Positions 43,931 to 58,451 of a DNA stretch of 64,000 nt are shown in pieces. The stretch's first letter is position 1. Each line of letters opens with the position of its first letter. The translations under genes and the position numbers were made by a program. The notes beneath the pieces are model-generated. The model saw nothing but the letters and a program-made list of their open reading frames with translations. It ran no database searches and was not told the origin of the DNA. The stretch comes from Sporodiniella umbellata. Its lineage: Eukaryota > Mucoromycota > Mucoromycetes > Mucorales > Rhizopodaceae. The stretch lies in NCBI GenBank assembly GCA_025677835.1, contig JAIXMR010000009.1, positions 124,001 through 188,000 on the forward strand, written 5' to 3'.

Positions 43931-46406
43931 ATGGATTTATATCAAAAACCTCAGGATCAACTATTACTGACAGACCTAAACAGTCATATGTTATCACATT
44001 CTGGAATTGGCGACTATGAAGGACCATTTAATCGAAGAAACAATCTTGAGGTGTCCTCTAGCGCAGGTGGAGATATTTGCCACCCTAGCAATAGTCCTAG
44101 TATTTTATCTACACACTCTAATTTGCCACAGCAAGCAGTTGATAACAGAATAAATTCTCTGGCAAATCCGGATGAGCTCTCTGATGACTGCAGCCTTCCT
44201 TCATCCCACTCTGCTGCTCAGCTCATTCCTTCCAACGTCATTTCGAGTGTAAGCTTTTTTATACTGCGACCTAATTTGTCTTTTTTTCCAAAAAAAAAAT
44301 TAAACATACTTACTAACAAAGAACAAAAGGATACTCAATTGCCCACTCCACAAAACGATCCTCACTCTGCGCCAAACAGTCAAATGTATAGAAACGAGAG
44401 TTTGATTTTACAACAAAATAGTTTGTGTAATATCAGTCCTTCAATTACGAATATGGATGTAAACCGTCCAGCACCATTTGCTTACCAAGAGCAACAGCAG
44501 CAAAATCAAAATGCTCACGTTAAAAACAATACAGAAATATATATTGAGGCGCAAGCTCGCGGAGCTATCCAATCATCACCTGAGGTTTATTCACATAGTC
44601 AGCCGCCCATAAGGCACCCTCAAATGACAAATAGCCAAACCAACTTAGGGCATCTTGTTGTCCCTTCTCAACGTATGCTTAACAAACCAAGGCCTATTAT
44701 CACTCGAAGGCAATACACTACAGAAGAGCAAGAGCGTGTAGCCGCTACTGCTCAACAAGTAATGGCTCAGCGTATGGCCCAGCAATATGCCTTGCTAAAG
44801 CATATACCTTCAAACGACAACATACAGCCTATATTGCCATCTCAACATTCAACTATGATTTCTGTCAATAATGCAAGTTTACACTCACCCATTTCTCCTC
44901 AAGATATGCAGCATGTTGTTTTATCGCAAATGCCTATGCTAAGCCCGTCTTTTCAGAGTTCTTCTAACATTAATAGTGCAGTTTCGCAAAAAAATGACAC
45001 TTCTTTGCATGACGCTGTCCTCCATCAACAACACCAGAAATACCAGGAAAGTTTGAAAGAGTCTAGCCAAAAGCGGCCATTGGAAGATTTACAACAGCAT
45101 CGTAGAAAGTCAAGAAGACATACTGTCTCTAACAGCAGCCCTTCAACCCTAAGAGTCGGCACCAGCAATTTGTCTACATTTCATTCTTCACCCAAATCTG
45201 CTACTGTTTCAACTGAATATAATGATTCTTTTACAAGCAACGATATATTACAGAACGTATCGGAACAACAAACAAAAAAAAACGAAATAACTGACAGCTC
45301 TATTACACCGTTTCAGCAAGAACTGAAAGATAGTCTGACCACATTTGATGCTGACATTAAAGACTATAATAGACTTTCCAGAGCGCAACTTATTTCTCGT
45401 CTTATTTCTTTAGAGAGCGAAAGACTGCAGAGCTCAGGTAACCAAAACGAAAAACCGCTTAGCTTGCTGATTGAGGGAGATGAGAACAATGTAATTACGA
45501 ATAGCTTTCCGCTTTCTAGTTCATGTAGTATAAACAGAAACAAGATAGTAGCTGATGACGAAGACGAAGACGACGACGAAGACGAAGGTGAAATTGAGCT
45601 GTTGGAGGATCAGAAAAAACATCAAAAAACTCCATGTAAATGGAAAGACTGCAGGTTGGAATTTGATCTATTACCTGATTTAATAGCACATGTAAACAAC
45701 GAGCACATTGGAAGTGGAAAGGTAAACGATAACCTACTTTTCTTCTATCCCATAAAACCCTAATTAATCTACTTAGCCATCCTACTATTGTGAATGGGAA
45801 AACTGCCAAAGAAACGAAAAACCATTTACCAAGAGGCACAAAATATTTAATCATCTTCGCACACATACAGGAGAAAGGCCCTTCATTTGTGAAGCAGATG
45901 GATGTGGGAAGAAGTTTTCACGTCCTGACTCTTTAAGTACACATATAAAAACACATTCTAATATACGGCCTTATATCTGCCGTGCAAAAGATTGTGGAAA
46001 AGCCTATTACCATGCAAGATCTTTAAAAAAGCACGAAAAGTCCCACGAAACCGCAACTTTAGTGACCCATATTCAATTTCCTACTGCCACTGACTCTTCT
46101 TTTGATACAATACCGTTTAATAACACTTTAACGGGACAGATGGATTACATGGGCATTCAACTTCAACCTTCGTCTATGATGCATACATCACCGCTTCCCA
46201 GCTCTGCACAGCACCCAATGGCTCATCAAAACACTAAAGCGCTACAGTCACTGTCGCCCACTAAAAGCGCTTATACCCCTTCTAACAATATGTTGCTATT
46301 TTCTCCAGCTGGTATGGTTGAACAGCAACAGCGAGGCAACCCGATTACTCAAAATCTACAACTAGAGTCTGTAAATCAACAACACATATACAATCACCAA
46401 CTATAA
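43931..46406 (+). CDS. C2H2 zinc-finger transcription factor with tandem CWCH2 motif
   Basis: DNA-binding regulator of the GLI/Zic/Zap1/PacC type. Four adjacent C2H2 fingers near the C-terminal third: CKWKDCRLEF...HVNNEH, CEWENCQRNEKPFTKRHKIF...HLRTH, CEADGCGKKFSRPDSLSTHI and CRAKDCGKAYYHARSLKKHE, with a TGERPF linker. The first two have Trp between the cysteines, i.e. the tandem CWCH2 motif typical of this superfamily. The N-terminal 500 residues are Gln/Asn/Ser/Pro-rich (YQEQQQQNQNAH), with an acidic run (DDEDEDDDEDEGEIELLEDQ) just before the fingers. Three exons: intron 44247-44321 (75 nt, stop-free and frame-neutral) and an intron starting near 45722 that separates fingers 1 and 2. The target cannot be assigned; zinc, pH or carbon control are possibilities from relatives only. 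Confidence 0.87.
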
Positions 46407-48495
46407 ATAAAATATTCATAGTGATCTGCATGACTTGTATATGTGTGTATATTTTGCCATTTTGGCTTTTGTTGTATATTCTTTTATTTGTTAATTTGAA
46501 AGCAAAAATCCAAATCTGATATACTTTTTGTCATTAGTTTGAGAGAAATATTCGTCAAAACTTCTAATGAAACGTCAAAACATCACAGCTACCGGGTAAG
46601 ACAAGCCGTATCTTTTTTTAAATTCTATAGTACTAGAACTTACGCTATCTCTTTAAAAAGTGTTTTGTATTGCCAAAATTTATTCTATTTGAAGAGCATT
46701 TAGAAATATACAGAAGTTTGTCACTCTTGAGAACAAACTACTTATATCATCAGTCTATAAATCTTATTTGCATAATTTAATGCAGCTTCGTTTCGTTATT
46801 CATTTTGCTTTTAACACGAACTAGAAAAAAATAGGCACTTCATAAATTGAAAAAGAATTTCTCTTGCTATTTATAAGTCATTTGGTTGTGTTCACTTGTA
46901 ATAAGTATGATTAAAAAATCTAGAGCTAGGGCTTGTTAGAGCGCATAAGCTTTGAAAAATAAACGTTCACTTAATCAAGATCTCAATGCCACATGTAAGA
47001 TTTAATCAGTTATGTTAGAAAAGGCTTGGATCAATCAGCAAGCTGAGTGCTCTTTCAGATATCTTATAAAGTTTTAGAACCTCTATAATACATAGCATTT
47101 TAAGCACCACCGAATGGCTTATTGTGAGCACAACTGCAACAACAACAGGTAGACAGAGCAGAGTCCTAGAAACTTATTGTGAAACCATGAAACTTGACAG
47201 ATTTATACAAAGATAATGCTCACTGAGTGGCTAAACAGGTGTTTGGAAGGCAATGAGAAACTTTCAACAAATTATATATAACTATGTTTTCATGTATCAC
47301 TACATCTATAAAACAAAAACAAAAAAAAGAAAATCAAAAATTAGATGGACTTTCAATACAACTTTCTATAAAATATATATCAATTTATACCTAAACTCTT
47401 GTCTTTGTTATACTATCTAATATTAATTTAATTTTTCATCGCTATTCAATAGCATTTATTTCATAAGCTTCTAGCCTCATAAACTTATTGCCTCGAGGCT
47501 GATATTTTAAATCCCTGAAAACCAAATTTCCAGTTTAAACTGCACAAGACTAACCGTAAACCATAGTTTAAAAAAAACCAACAGTACTCCGTTGTAAGAT
47601 TTTTTCTAAAGCAAATTTAAACATCATGCATAGTATTCATAATTTGGTCATACTCTTTAGGCTCATGCACAGTTTTTTCAGTCGCAAATTTTTCTATCAG
47701 TCAATTTGTTATACAGCTCATGCAAACCTCAACACTAAAACTTCATTTTTTTTTCTAAAGCCCAATAAACAAAAAAAAAAAAAAAACATTTTAAATCCCA
47801 TTGAGAGAAAAAAAATAGCAGTTTTAAAAACATTCGACAAATTAGTAGGGGATAACGAAGGATGTCAGTCTTGTAGCTGACTGTAAATTGGCTGCACACT
47901 TTTTGACTTTATTGTTCTATTGTCATGCACACTAATCTCATTTTTTTCTTTATTTTTAAAAAAAAGCATTTACCAAAAGAGCTTTGGTTGCTATACCGAT
48001 ATCTTCATATTTTCTAAATGCAGACTATAATATAAGCTTTGCTAAGCAGAGCAAATTTAAAAAGTTCAAAGTCATAATCAAGAGAAAAGTAGAGCCCTAG
48101 TACGAATTAAGGCAGGTGTGATCTCAAGCCTTTGACTTATTTACCTTAATCTTTAACAAACCAATGATAAGATCAGTTGCAGCTTTAAAAATAAACCGAA
48201 AGAAGTCAAGTATAATTCGAAAAAAAGATTTTGAGATCTGAATCTTTTTATGACTAGGAAAAGAGAGAATTGAAGCGCTCAATCTTTGTTAAGGTTTACA
48301 TAAACAATAAAAAAAAATGTTTTATATAAGTCGAATATGATGAGACCCAAGTACATCTTAATCAGTGACGCATTTTTTTTTTTTTCCCTTAAGAAAACGT
48401 GCACCCTTCCATTGGACCCTATCAATATATAAACTCTTGCAGTGTTTCAGTGTTTTTCTTTCCTTTTTTTAATAAAAAAACCATTTTAGGGAATT
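46407..48495. other. Gene-poor AT-rich interval
   Basis: About 2.1 kb with no reading frame I can support. The 84-codon frame at 47626-47880 is low complexity. No RNA gene was recognised. Confidence 0.5.
48426..48433 (+). promoter_or_regulatory. TATA-like box of the glucosamine-6-phosphate deaminase gene
   Basis: TATATAAA, 62-69 nt upstream of the ATG at 48496, followed by a T/C-rich leader. Position fits a core promoter but is unproven. Confidence 0.4.
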
Positions 48496-49608
48496 ATGAG
48501 ATTAATTATTAGAGAAGATTATAGTGAAGTATCAGCCTTTGTTGGTAAGCAAGTATGCAAAAAGTTATGTGATATGGACTAAGATATGTAACCTTAGCAA
48601 CATATATCAAGGAGCGTATAAATCAGTTTAAGCCTGATAACGATAGACCTTTTGTACTGGGCCTTCCTACAGGGTCTTCTCCTATTGGAATCTACAAACA
48701 GTTAGTAGACTATTATAAGTCTGGAGAGCTAAGTTTTAAACATGTTATTACTTTCAATATGGACGAATATGTTGGCTTGCCCCGTGATCATCCAGAGTCT
48801 TATCATTCGTTCATGTGGAACAACCTGTTTATGCATGTAGACATAAAGCCTGAAAACGTTCATTTATTGGACGGCAACGCATCTGATTTAGACGAAGAGT
48901 GTAAAAGATTTGAAGCAGTAATTGCTAGCGTTGGTGGAATAGAGCTGTTCTTGGGTGGTATTGGTCCTGATGGCCACATAGCGTTTAACGAGCCGGGATC
49001 ATCTTTAAACTCCCGTACACGAGTTAAAACATTAGCTTATGAAACTATCTTGGCTAATGCTAGATTTTTTGATGGTGATATCTTAAAGGTTCCGAAACTT
49101 GCCTTGACTGTCGGTGTAGCGTAAGTGCAGCGTAAAACTTTTTCAATATTTCAACAATTCACTGTTTTTAAGTACTGTAATGGACGCCCGTGAGGTTTTA
49201 ATAATAATAACTGGCGCACATAAGGTAAACCAGATAAAAACAAATATGTATTTAACGAACTACTCTTTAGGCTGTTGCTTTAGCCAAATGCATAGAAGAC
49301 GGCGTAAATCATATGTGGACTGTATCAGCAATACAGATGCATTCAAAGGGTATGATCGTTTGTGATGAAGATGCTACGCTTGAACTTCATGTTAAGGTAT
49401 ATGGATTGTACAGTTGCTTTTCTTCTTTAATATGGTACTTTTGGATTAATTAAACGGGGTTTCTGTTTAGACTGTCAAGTATTTCAAGTCGATTGAACAC
49501 GTACATCATTCTTTGATTGGTCCTGAAAACCTGTCACTTCAAGGTGGTGTTAAGCAGCTAAGGCCAACACTATCTGGGGCTCAACATCAAGTAATGCCTC
49601 CGCAATAA
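48496..49608 (+). CDS. NAG1: Glucosamine-6-phosphate deaminase
   Basis: NagB/GNPDA family. It converts glucosamine-6-phosphate to fructose-6-phosphate and ammonium in the cytosol, the last step of GlcNAc (chitin) catabolism. Five exons: ATG 48496 [16 protein letters not shown], intron 48545-48596, then introns starting near 49122, 49225 and 49397. Motifs: [20 protein letters not shown] (phosphate loop), [20 protein letters not shown] with the catalytic Asp, [19 protein letters not shown], the [20 protein letters not shown] strand, and [20 protein letters not shown]. The length of about 275 residues and all active-site blocks are normal. In some fungi the gene sits beside NAG kinase and deacetylase genes; here it stands alone, flanked by a gene-poor gap and PFS2. 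Confidence 0.95.
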
Positions 49609-49818
49609 ATTTCGATAATACTACAGCTTTTTTTTAAAAAAAAAAGAAGCACTGATTCGATTTTAGGTATCACAAAGGCCATAGTATTCACTGTTGTATT
49701 TTGTCCTTACAAGATAATAAAATCATAAACAAGCTGAGTTATAACTTTTTTTTTCTGTGAATGCCTCTTGCGTTTTTAAAAAATGATTATTTTTTTTCTA
49801 TAAGGTTTATTAGCATTT

Positions 49819-51547
49819 ATGTCATCCAACTACAACCGAGAAGATCATGGTAATTTTAGTGGAGGAGGCAACATGGGGGGAAGGCCTCGTCAGTCTGGAA
49901 ATATACCTTTTTCGAAAATGGTCTTTGACGGTAAACGAATGAGAAAGGCGATCCAAAGAAGAACTGTGGACTACAATCACAGCGTTGCTAAATGGATGCA
50001 GGTATATTAATCAGCTCTTGCACAGTTACATAATTTTTTTCTGACACTTTTAATTTCTTCACTGTCTTGCCTACATTTTATTGCTTTCTGTAGGAACGTG
50101 TTAGAATACGCGACAGAAGAGATATTGGAGTTTTACGACCTGATCCGAATTTTATTGTAGATGTGAGTTAAACCTTTAAAGTTTTGAATTATCTTTAGCT
50201 CATGCAAACTGTAGCTTTTGCCTCCTGTTGCTTATTTAGACAATCCTATTAACGCTATAACCACCAAATCTGTTCACACATCAACAAACAAAGTTAGATA
50301 CCCCGTTAATGTTATAAAGGTTTATACGCTCGAATATTTCGTTCAACCTTTTGTTTATACAATCCTATAGTGGACACCTGATGGTCGACGTCTAATTACA
50401 GGATCTTCTAGTGGAGAATTTACTTTATGGAACGGACTAACATTCAATTTTGAAACTATTTTACAAGCACACGATTCAGCTGTTCGTGCTATGAAATGGT
50501 CACATAATGATAATTGGATGGTCACTGGTGATCACAGTGGAATTATCAAATATTGGCAATCAAACATGAGCAATTTGAAAATGTTTCAAGGGCATAAAGA
50601 AGCTGTTCGCGATTTGACGTTTGCTCCTTCTGACACTCGCTTCGCTACCTGTTCAGATGACTCTTTAATTAAAATATGGGATTTCAACACGGGTACAGAA
50701 GAAAAGGCATTGACTGGTCACGGTTGGGACGTTAAATGTGTAGATTGGCATCCTTATAAAGCTTTATTGGCTTCTGGAAGTAAAGACAATCTAATCAAGC
50801 TTTGGGATCCTAAAACAGCAAAGAATATCACAACTCTGTAAGTATCAAATGAAACTAGTTTTGCGTAAGACCTCACAAAAAGTTTAGTCACGGCCATAAA
50901 AATACAGTGTTAGCATTACAGTGGAATCAAAACGGAAACTGGCTAGTGACTGCAGGAAGAGATCAGCTAGTAAAAGTCTATGATATCCGTACAATGAAAG
51001 AACTGCAGATATTTAGAGGTCATAAGAAAGAAATTTGCTGTAAGTTTATTAGTGGTTATTATATTCAAAATACATCTAAGCCCAATTCTCTTTTTTTTTA
51101 AAAAAAAAAATAGCTGCAAGATGGCATCCTCAGCACGAAAGGCTATTAGCTACAGGTGGCTCCGATGGCTCTTTGATGTTTTGGATGACTGGACAAGATC
51201 AATCTGTAGGTGAGATAGAAACTGCTCACGAATCCAACGTATGGTCTTTGGATTGGCATCCTGTCGGTCATATCTTAGTATCTGGCTCAAATGACCATAC
51301 TACACGTTTTTGGACTCGACCGCGTCCAGGCGAAACCGGTATCAGATTTGACGCTGCACAACAATATGAAGAGGAGCAAACGCCTGTGAAGTCTGAAAAC
51401 GAATATAGACAACAGTTTGCAGAATTGCCGCCTTTCAGACCTAACGTTATGCCTTCTCAAAATAGAATGGAACCTCCTCCATTTAGACCCTTAGATACGA
51501 GAAAAAGATTCCGGACTGACCCTCCTCCTCCTCCCCGAAACTTTTAA
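49819..51547 (+). CDS. PFS2: Polyadenylation factor subunit Pfs2 (WDR33)
   Basis: WD40 subunit of the cleavage and polyadenylation factor; with CPSF30 its human homologue reads the AAUAAA signal. The N-terminus carries a Gly-rich leader and [20 protein letters not shown], the hallmark of WDR33/Pfs2. It is followed by [100 protein letters not shown] and [17 protein letters not shown]: seven blades. Seven exons, with introns starting near 50002, 50164, 50321, 50838, 51041 and between. The C-terminus is short and Pro-rich (PPPPPRNF) like yeast, without the long collagen-like tail of animal WDR33. Stop at 51547, 83 nt from the convergent DHX35 stop. Confidence 0.93.
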
Positions 51548-51630
51548 AAAATAAATACTGTAATTAATAAGAAACAGTTGTAGAACGTTGTATTTTTTTA
51601 ATATCTATTGTTGTTCTCTATTTCGTTTTT

Positions 51631-54156
<2,526 letters not shown>

Positions 54157-54318
54157 TTCGTATTTTTTTCAAGAAAAAAAAAGAAATCGATAGGTGGGAC
54201 CTGCTTTTATTCAACCTTTTTTTTTTTTGGCTTCAAAGTCAGAAAGGCAGTGAGTGGAGACCGTTTGGTAACTTAAAAATTGAGAAAGTTGAATTCTAAA
54301 AAAAAAAAGAAACTTTAT

Positions 54319-57300
54319 TCAAATCATTCCAAAGCCTTCCGCGTTACTAATACTGGTTAAAAGCCTTTCTTTTAGCTTTTCTTTACTGCTGTATTCGCAT
54401 AGCAAGAGCACGTTATAACATGTGTGTGACGTAGGCAGCCTTTTAGATGTTGTTACTATCGGACATGAAATAAACATATAACTTCTACCTGTCAGAATCA
54501 CCACCGTTTTTAGCAATAACAAACTGTAGTTTACTGAGTCCTCCTATTGGTGCCTATACAAACGCTTAGTATGAGTTGTTAATATAACAATTTTATTGCT
54601 CACTCGATCAGACCCAGTTGCAAAAAACAATAACCTCTTTTTGTTTTCATAAGAAAAAGAATGTGCAATCTCCCAAAAGTATCTATATATGTATAAGAGA
54701 CATATGAGGCCTCTATTTAAAGCTCTTACTTTATGATGTTCGAATCTTTTGTCCATCCTCCATCATACACAGCTGACTTTTCAAGTGCTTCAAAATCAAG
54801 ATCCGAACAGCCGCATATTAGTTGCTCTATTTCTTCTGGTCTGAACATCTTTCGTTTTTTGTCAATAAATATATTTGTTTACTTATTGGCATAATTACTT
54901 TTACTATCTTACCTTTATCGCACTGTCTTTGCAAACTAGAAGGAAGCCTTCTTTAAATGCTTCAAATTGCTTTTTTACAGAGCTTTTAAGTATAAACTTG
55001 GTGTAGAGATCAACAAACTCAAATTTGTTTTCGTTGGTCAGCTGTATATCTGATCCCATCGGCTTAAGGTCATATGTAAAAATATGACCAAAGGATTCGA
55101 TATTTACTTGGAAGGAGCGATCATATTCAGTCTGAATATCCCCGTCATATTGAAGAAGTGTCTCCAAACCCCTCCCTAAACTCTAAGTATAGATTTAGAA
55201 AGTTGCCTTTTTCCTCTCTTGATTTGTTTAGTATTGCTATTACTGGATCAAGCTGTTTCAAGTCAGGCAGTTCAACATCTGTGTCCATTAACATTTTGTA
55301 AAGAGCCAAAGGAAAATGAAGATCTAGTATTACACTATTATAAACAGCAAGCCCTAGCAACAAACCCACCAGCTTGTATTCTCGATTATTTACACCATCT
55401 AGAGCAGGATTTGATGAAAACCAACATAACCTTGAATCATCATTGTACACAAATAGTCCGTATTTTGGGTCAAATATTTCTCTAACAATTAACTGAAAAA
55501 ACTCTTTTTGTACACCACCTTCATCGACCCCTTCCTCTCCCAAAAACTGCACCCTAAGCTGTTTTTTCAAGTCATGGACCGATTTTTCTTCGAGCTTTTA
55601 AAAAAATACACGAAAATAATAACCAATGAAAAGTTATGGCTTGCTGTGATATTGTTAACCTTTGTTTCTTCTGGTACATACCTGAAGTAGAGTGTCAGAT
55701 ATAATATGATCGCGACGTATTTCAAGTACAAGATAAGGGCTGTTAACTCCTAGATAAGGTGCAATCTGTTTGTGAAAAAGCCACGTCTCTCTTTTCTCTT
55801 TCTTTTTTACTAAAATACCTTGAAACAAAGCGCGAAAAAAGGCGTCTTGAAGTTCGTGTCTCATTTGAAAAACACTCTCAACTTTTAAAACATCTGCCTT
55901 TACAACTGGATTTAACAAAAAAGAATAGTCACAAAACGAAAATCTAATACTAAACCGTCAGCAATGTATGTATACTTTTGGCCGTATAGATACCCTTTTT
56001 TGTCTTTATAGTTAGGGAAATCTTCTTTTATCTCAATCTGCTCATTCACAGCTCTATTGTAGAATTCGGTATACGAAACAAGCTGCTCCTTTTCGTTGAT
56101 TCTATCTTTTATCGATGATTTAGCGCTCAATGCAAAATAGCTTGTACTTTTTTTTTTACATAGTGCAGCAATACACTTCGTAGCATCTATAACGGGCGGA
56201 TCTGGATACGTATTTCCAGGAGCACGGGCTTGTATTTTTTTGGAGACAAAAGCTTGAAAAATTTCCAAAATTTCTTTAAACTTGTCTTCTTTTTCGCCCG
56301 TTAACCTTTTGAAAAGCTTTTCCTGGTTGTCAGCGTCTAACGTCGCAATGTATCCACATAAATCTTGTAGCAAACTTCGGTTGCTTCCAACATCTACAAA
56401 AGCAGAACACTGTTTTTTTTTGTCGGATTAAAAAGGCCTTATGTTATTCACTAGTTACTTGTTTTACCTGAAATAAAATAACGATGATGTTTAAGTATTC
56501 TGCAGAATTCTTAGCAAAAGTTATACTCTGTATTAATCTTTTGGATTTTGAAGCTATTGTATCAATCCAAAAGGGGTACTATAATTTCAAACAACCATAT
56601 CGTAAAAAAGCACTCAAAATGCCATCATTTTACCTGTGACAAAAGTCGAAAGCTTTCTTTAGCCTCTAAGGTATTTATAAAGCAGGAATCTTTATGACTA
56701 TGAGATTTCTGGATGCAAAAAGCATAGTTAAAGAAGGGCCGAAATTTATATGTCCATGTTTACTTTGCTAAAACTTGAGTTAAGGTAATCAGGATTGCTA
56801 AAAACTCCAATCAATTGCACCAAACCAGCTTCTTGGTTTTCCAAAGAGCTACATTCTTCTAGCAGGGTTTGTACGACCTTCAAATCTATACGGTCTAAAA
56901 CATTCTGAATGGGTAAGAAATCCGTCTTCTATTCTCTTAGTAGCTATTAAGCTTGATACCAAACGACATTACTGAATTGAACTGACATTTCGTTGAAGAA
57001 ACTGAAGAAAGTACCCGAAAAAATATCAGTTCCAGTGCGGTTCCACAGTAAAAATAAGCAGTCAAATCCCTCCTGTAAACTATGCTCGAAAACAAAAAGG
57101 CAACAACCAAGTATTCTTGTACTCAAAAAGCTATTAAAAAAAAGCCAGTGATTTCAAACCTGAAGCTCGGTAGTTGCTGTTCGTGACAACTCCAATATAA
57201 TTTAATAAAAAAAACCTGTGGAACACAATCTATTACTTGGCTTTTAGTACAAACTTGACCGCATTTTTTCTATTGTTCTTGTATCTTCAAAAATCGCATA

Positions 57301-57463
57301 CCAAAATTTATACTACAAAGAAAATTGACGAATAAAACATTTTAAATACAGGCTGGGCTTATAGTACGAACAGAACTCTGCTGGTGTATCTATATACAAG
57401 ACTAGAGAACGTACCAAAAGGACAGCAATATTCACTCCTGCTGTCACTAAGAGAGCTAGTCAT
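54319..57463 (-). CDS. HECT-type E3 ubiquitin ligase (UBE3A/Hul4-like)
   Basis: HECT ubiquitin ligase. The catalytic C-terminal domain is complete: [96 protein letters not shown] and the active-site block [20 protein letters not shown], whose Cys forms the thioester. The last residues GFGMI end at 54319. Upstream exons form the helical region typical of UBE3A/HECTD2/Hul4: [60 protein letters not shown], and the most 5' exon [16 protein letters not shown] from an ATG at 57463 just after an in-frame stop. About twelve exons; those above 57000 are my weakest joins. The substrate is unknown. It lies in tandem with DHX35, 162 nt apart. Confidence 0.85.
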
Positions 57464-58097
57464 CTTGCTTGGTCTTGAGTTTATTCGTACGTTCTATGTT
57501 TTTGAAAGAGTAAATGTTTGGACTAGTTATAAAAGCGAGCTATTTATCTTTGTAATTAGTTCGAAAAAACAGTCTTAGAATTTGCATTGTATAAAGAAAT
57601 CCATTTTTTAACTGAAAGAAGCTGTGCGATATAATAGACCAATTACTGCAGCGTTTGAAACTGAAGGGGAAATAAAACCATAATATTAGCAGAGCATACA
57701 TCTATAAACTATGATGTATAAATTCAAGTTGCTTTATCTCAGGTTTTGTTAATGGGAACAAATACTATACTTTTTGTGAACTTTTACATGTATTTAATTT
57801 ACTCAATTAGCGTTTATCAATTTTTTAATCAGACATTCAAAGACAAGGACTTTTTAAATCAAGATACAATAACTACAGATGTGCAAAAATACTCGCCAAA
57901 ATATAACCTATATTTATCCCAGAAACCATTTTATCTTTGGTAACTGAAACTGTCATACTAATAAAAAAACTTTATTGAGTATGGCGAGTACATTTATATA
58001 ATACCTCAAAAAAGCAACAGTATCCTGAGTTAAAGAATATGTAACCGGTTGTTTCTACTTGATGTATGAGCTACTTTTTTCTGATTTGATTTTCTTT
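57464..58097. other. Intergenic region, no gene seen
   Basis: About 630 nt of AT-rich DNA between the 5' end of the HECT gene and the 3' end of the 62-residue micro-gene. Open frames at 57746-57943 are low complexity. Confidence 0.45.
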
Positions 58098-58349
58098 TTA
58101 CTGCTTTATTTCTCTACCTGTATTTCGTTCTGACCTCTTGTATGAAACAGAATCTTTTTTTGTGGCAGCCAAAGATCGTTGTTTCTCCAAATTAAGTTCC
58201 GCTACGTCAGTGCGCTGTCCTTTTAAAGAATACGTAGAACAAGCAGAACCAAAATGCACTACTAGAATATCCAAGATTGTATTAAGTTAATAATTTTGTA
58301 GTAGCATAAGTAACAGGTAAGTACCTTTTTTTTGGTTCATAGCATACAT
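58098..58349 (-). CDS. Micro-gene, 62-residue hydrophilic protein
   Basis: A two-exon gene assembled by hand. Exon 1 starts at ATG 58349 (MYAMNQKK) and ends at the donor AAG|GTACTTACC at 58325. Exon 2 starts after GATATTCTAG near 58262 and runs in frame to TAA at 58098-58100. The product is 62 residues, with no Trp, no membrane segment and many Lys/Arg/Ser/Glu (TDVAELNLEKQRSLAATKKD). The start of exon 2 reads VVHFGSACSTYSLKGQR. I do not recognise it. It is divergent from ASNSD1 (103 nt between ATGs), so both probably share a promoter. Codon composition in exon 2 is less AT-rich than the surroundings, which favours real coding. It could still be a chance frame. Confidence 0.45.
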
Positions 58350-58451
58350 CAAAATACAGACTTGTCTATTTGCGTAGCGGAGTAGCGCATACAAGCCCGG
58401 ATTAAAAGAGCTCGTATTTGTTTGACAAGAGAATTCTTTTTTTTAGGAAAA

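Noticed and set aside
54544..54756. Separate gene upstream of the HECT stop
   Set aside because: It is an exon-intron stretch of the HECT domain itself ([20 protein letters not shown] is the conserved C-lobe sequence).
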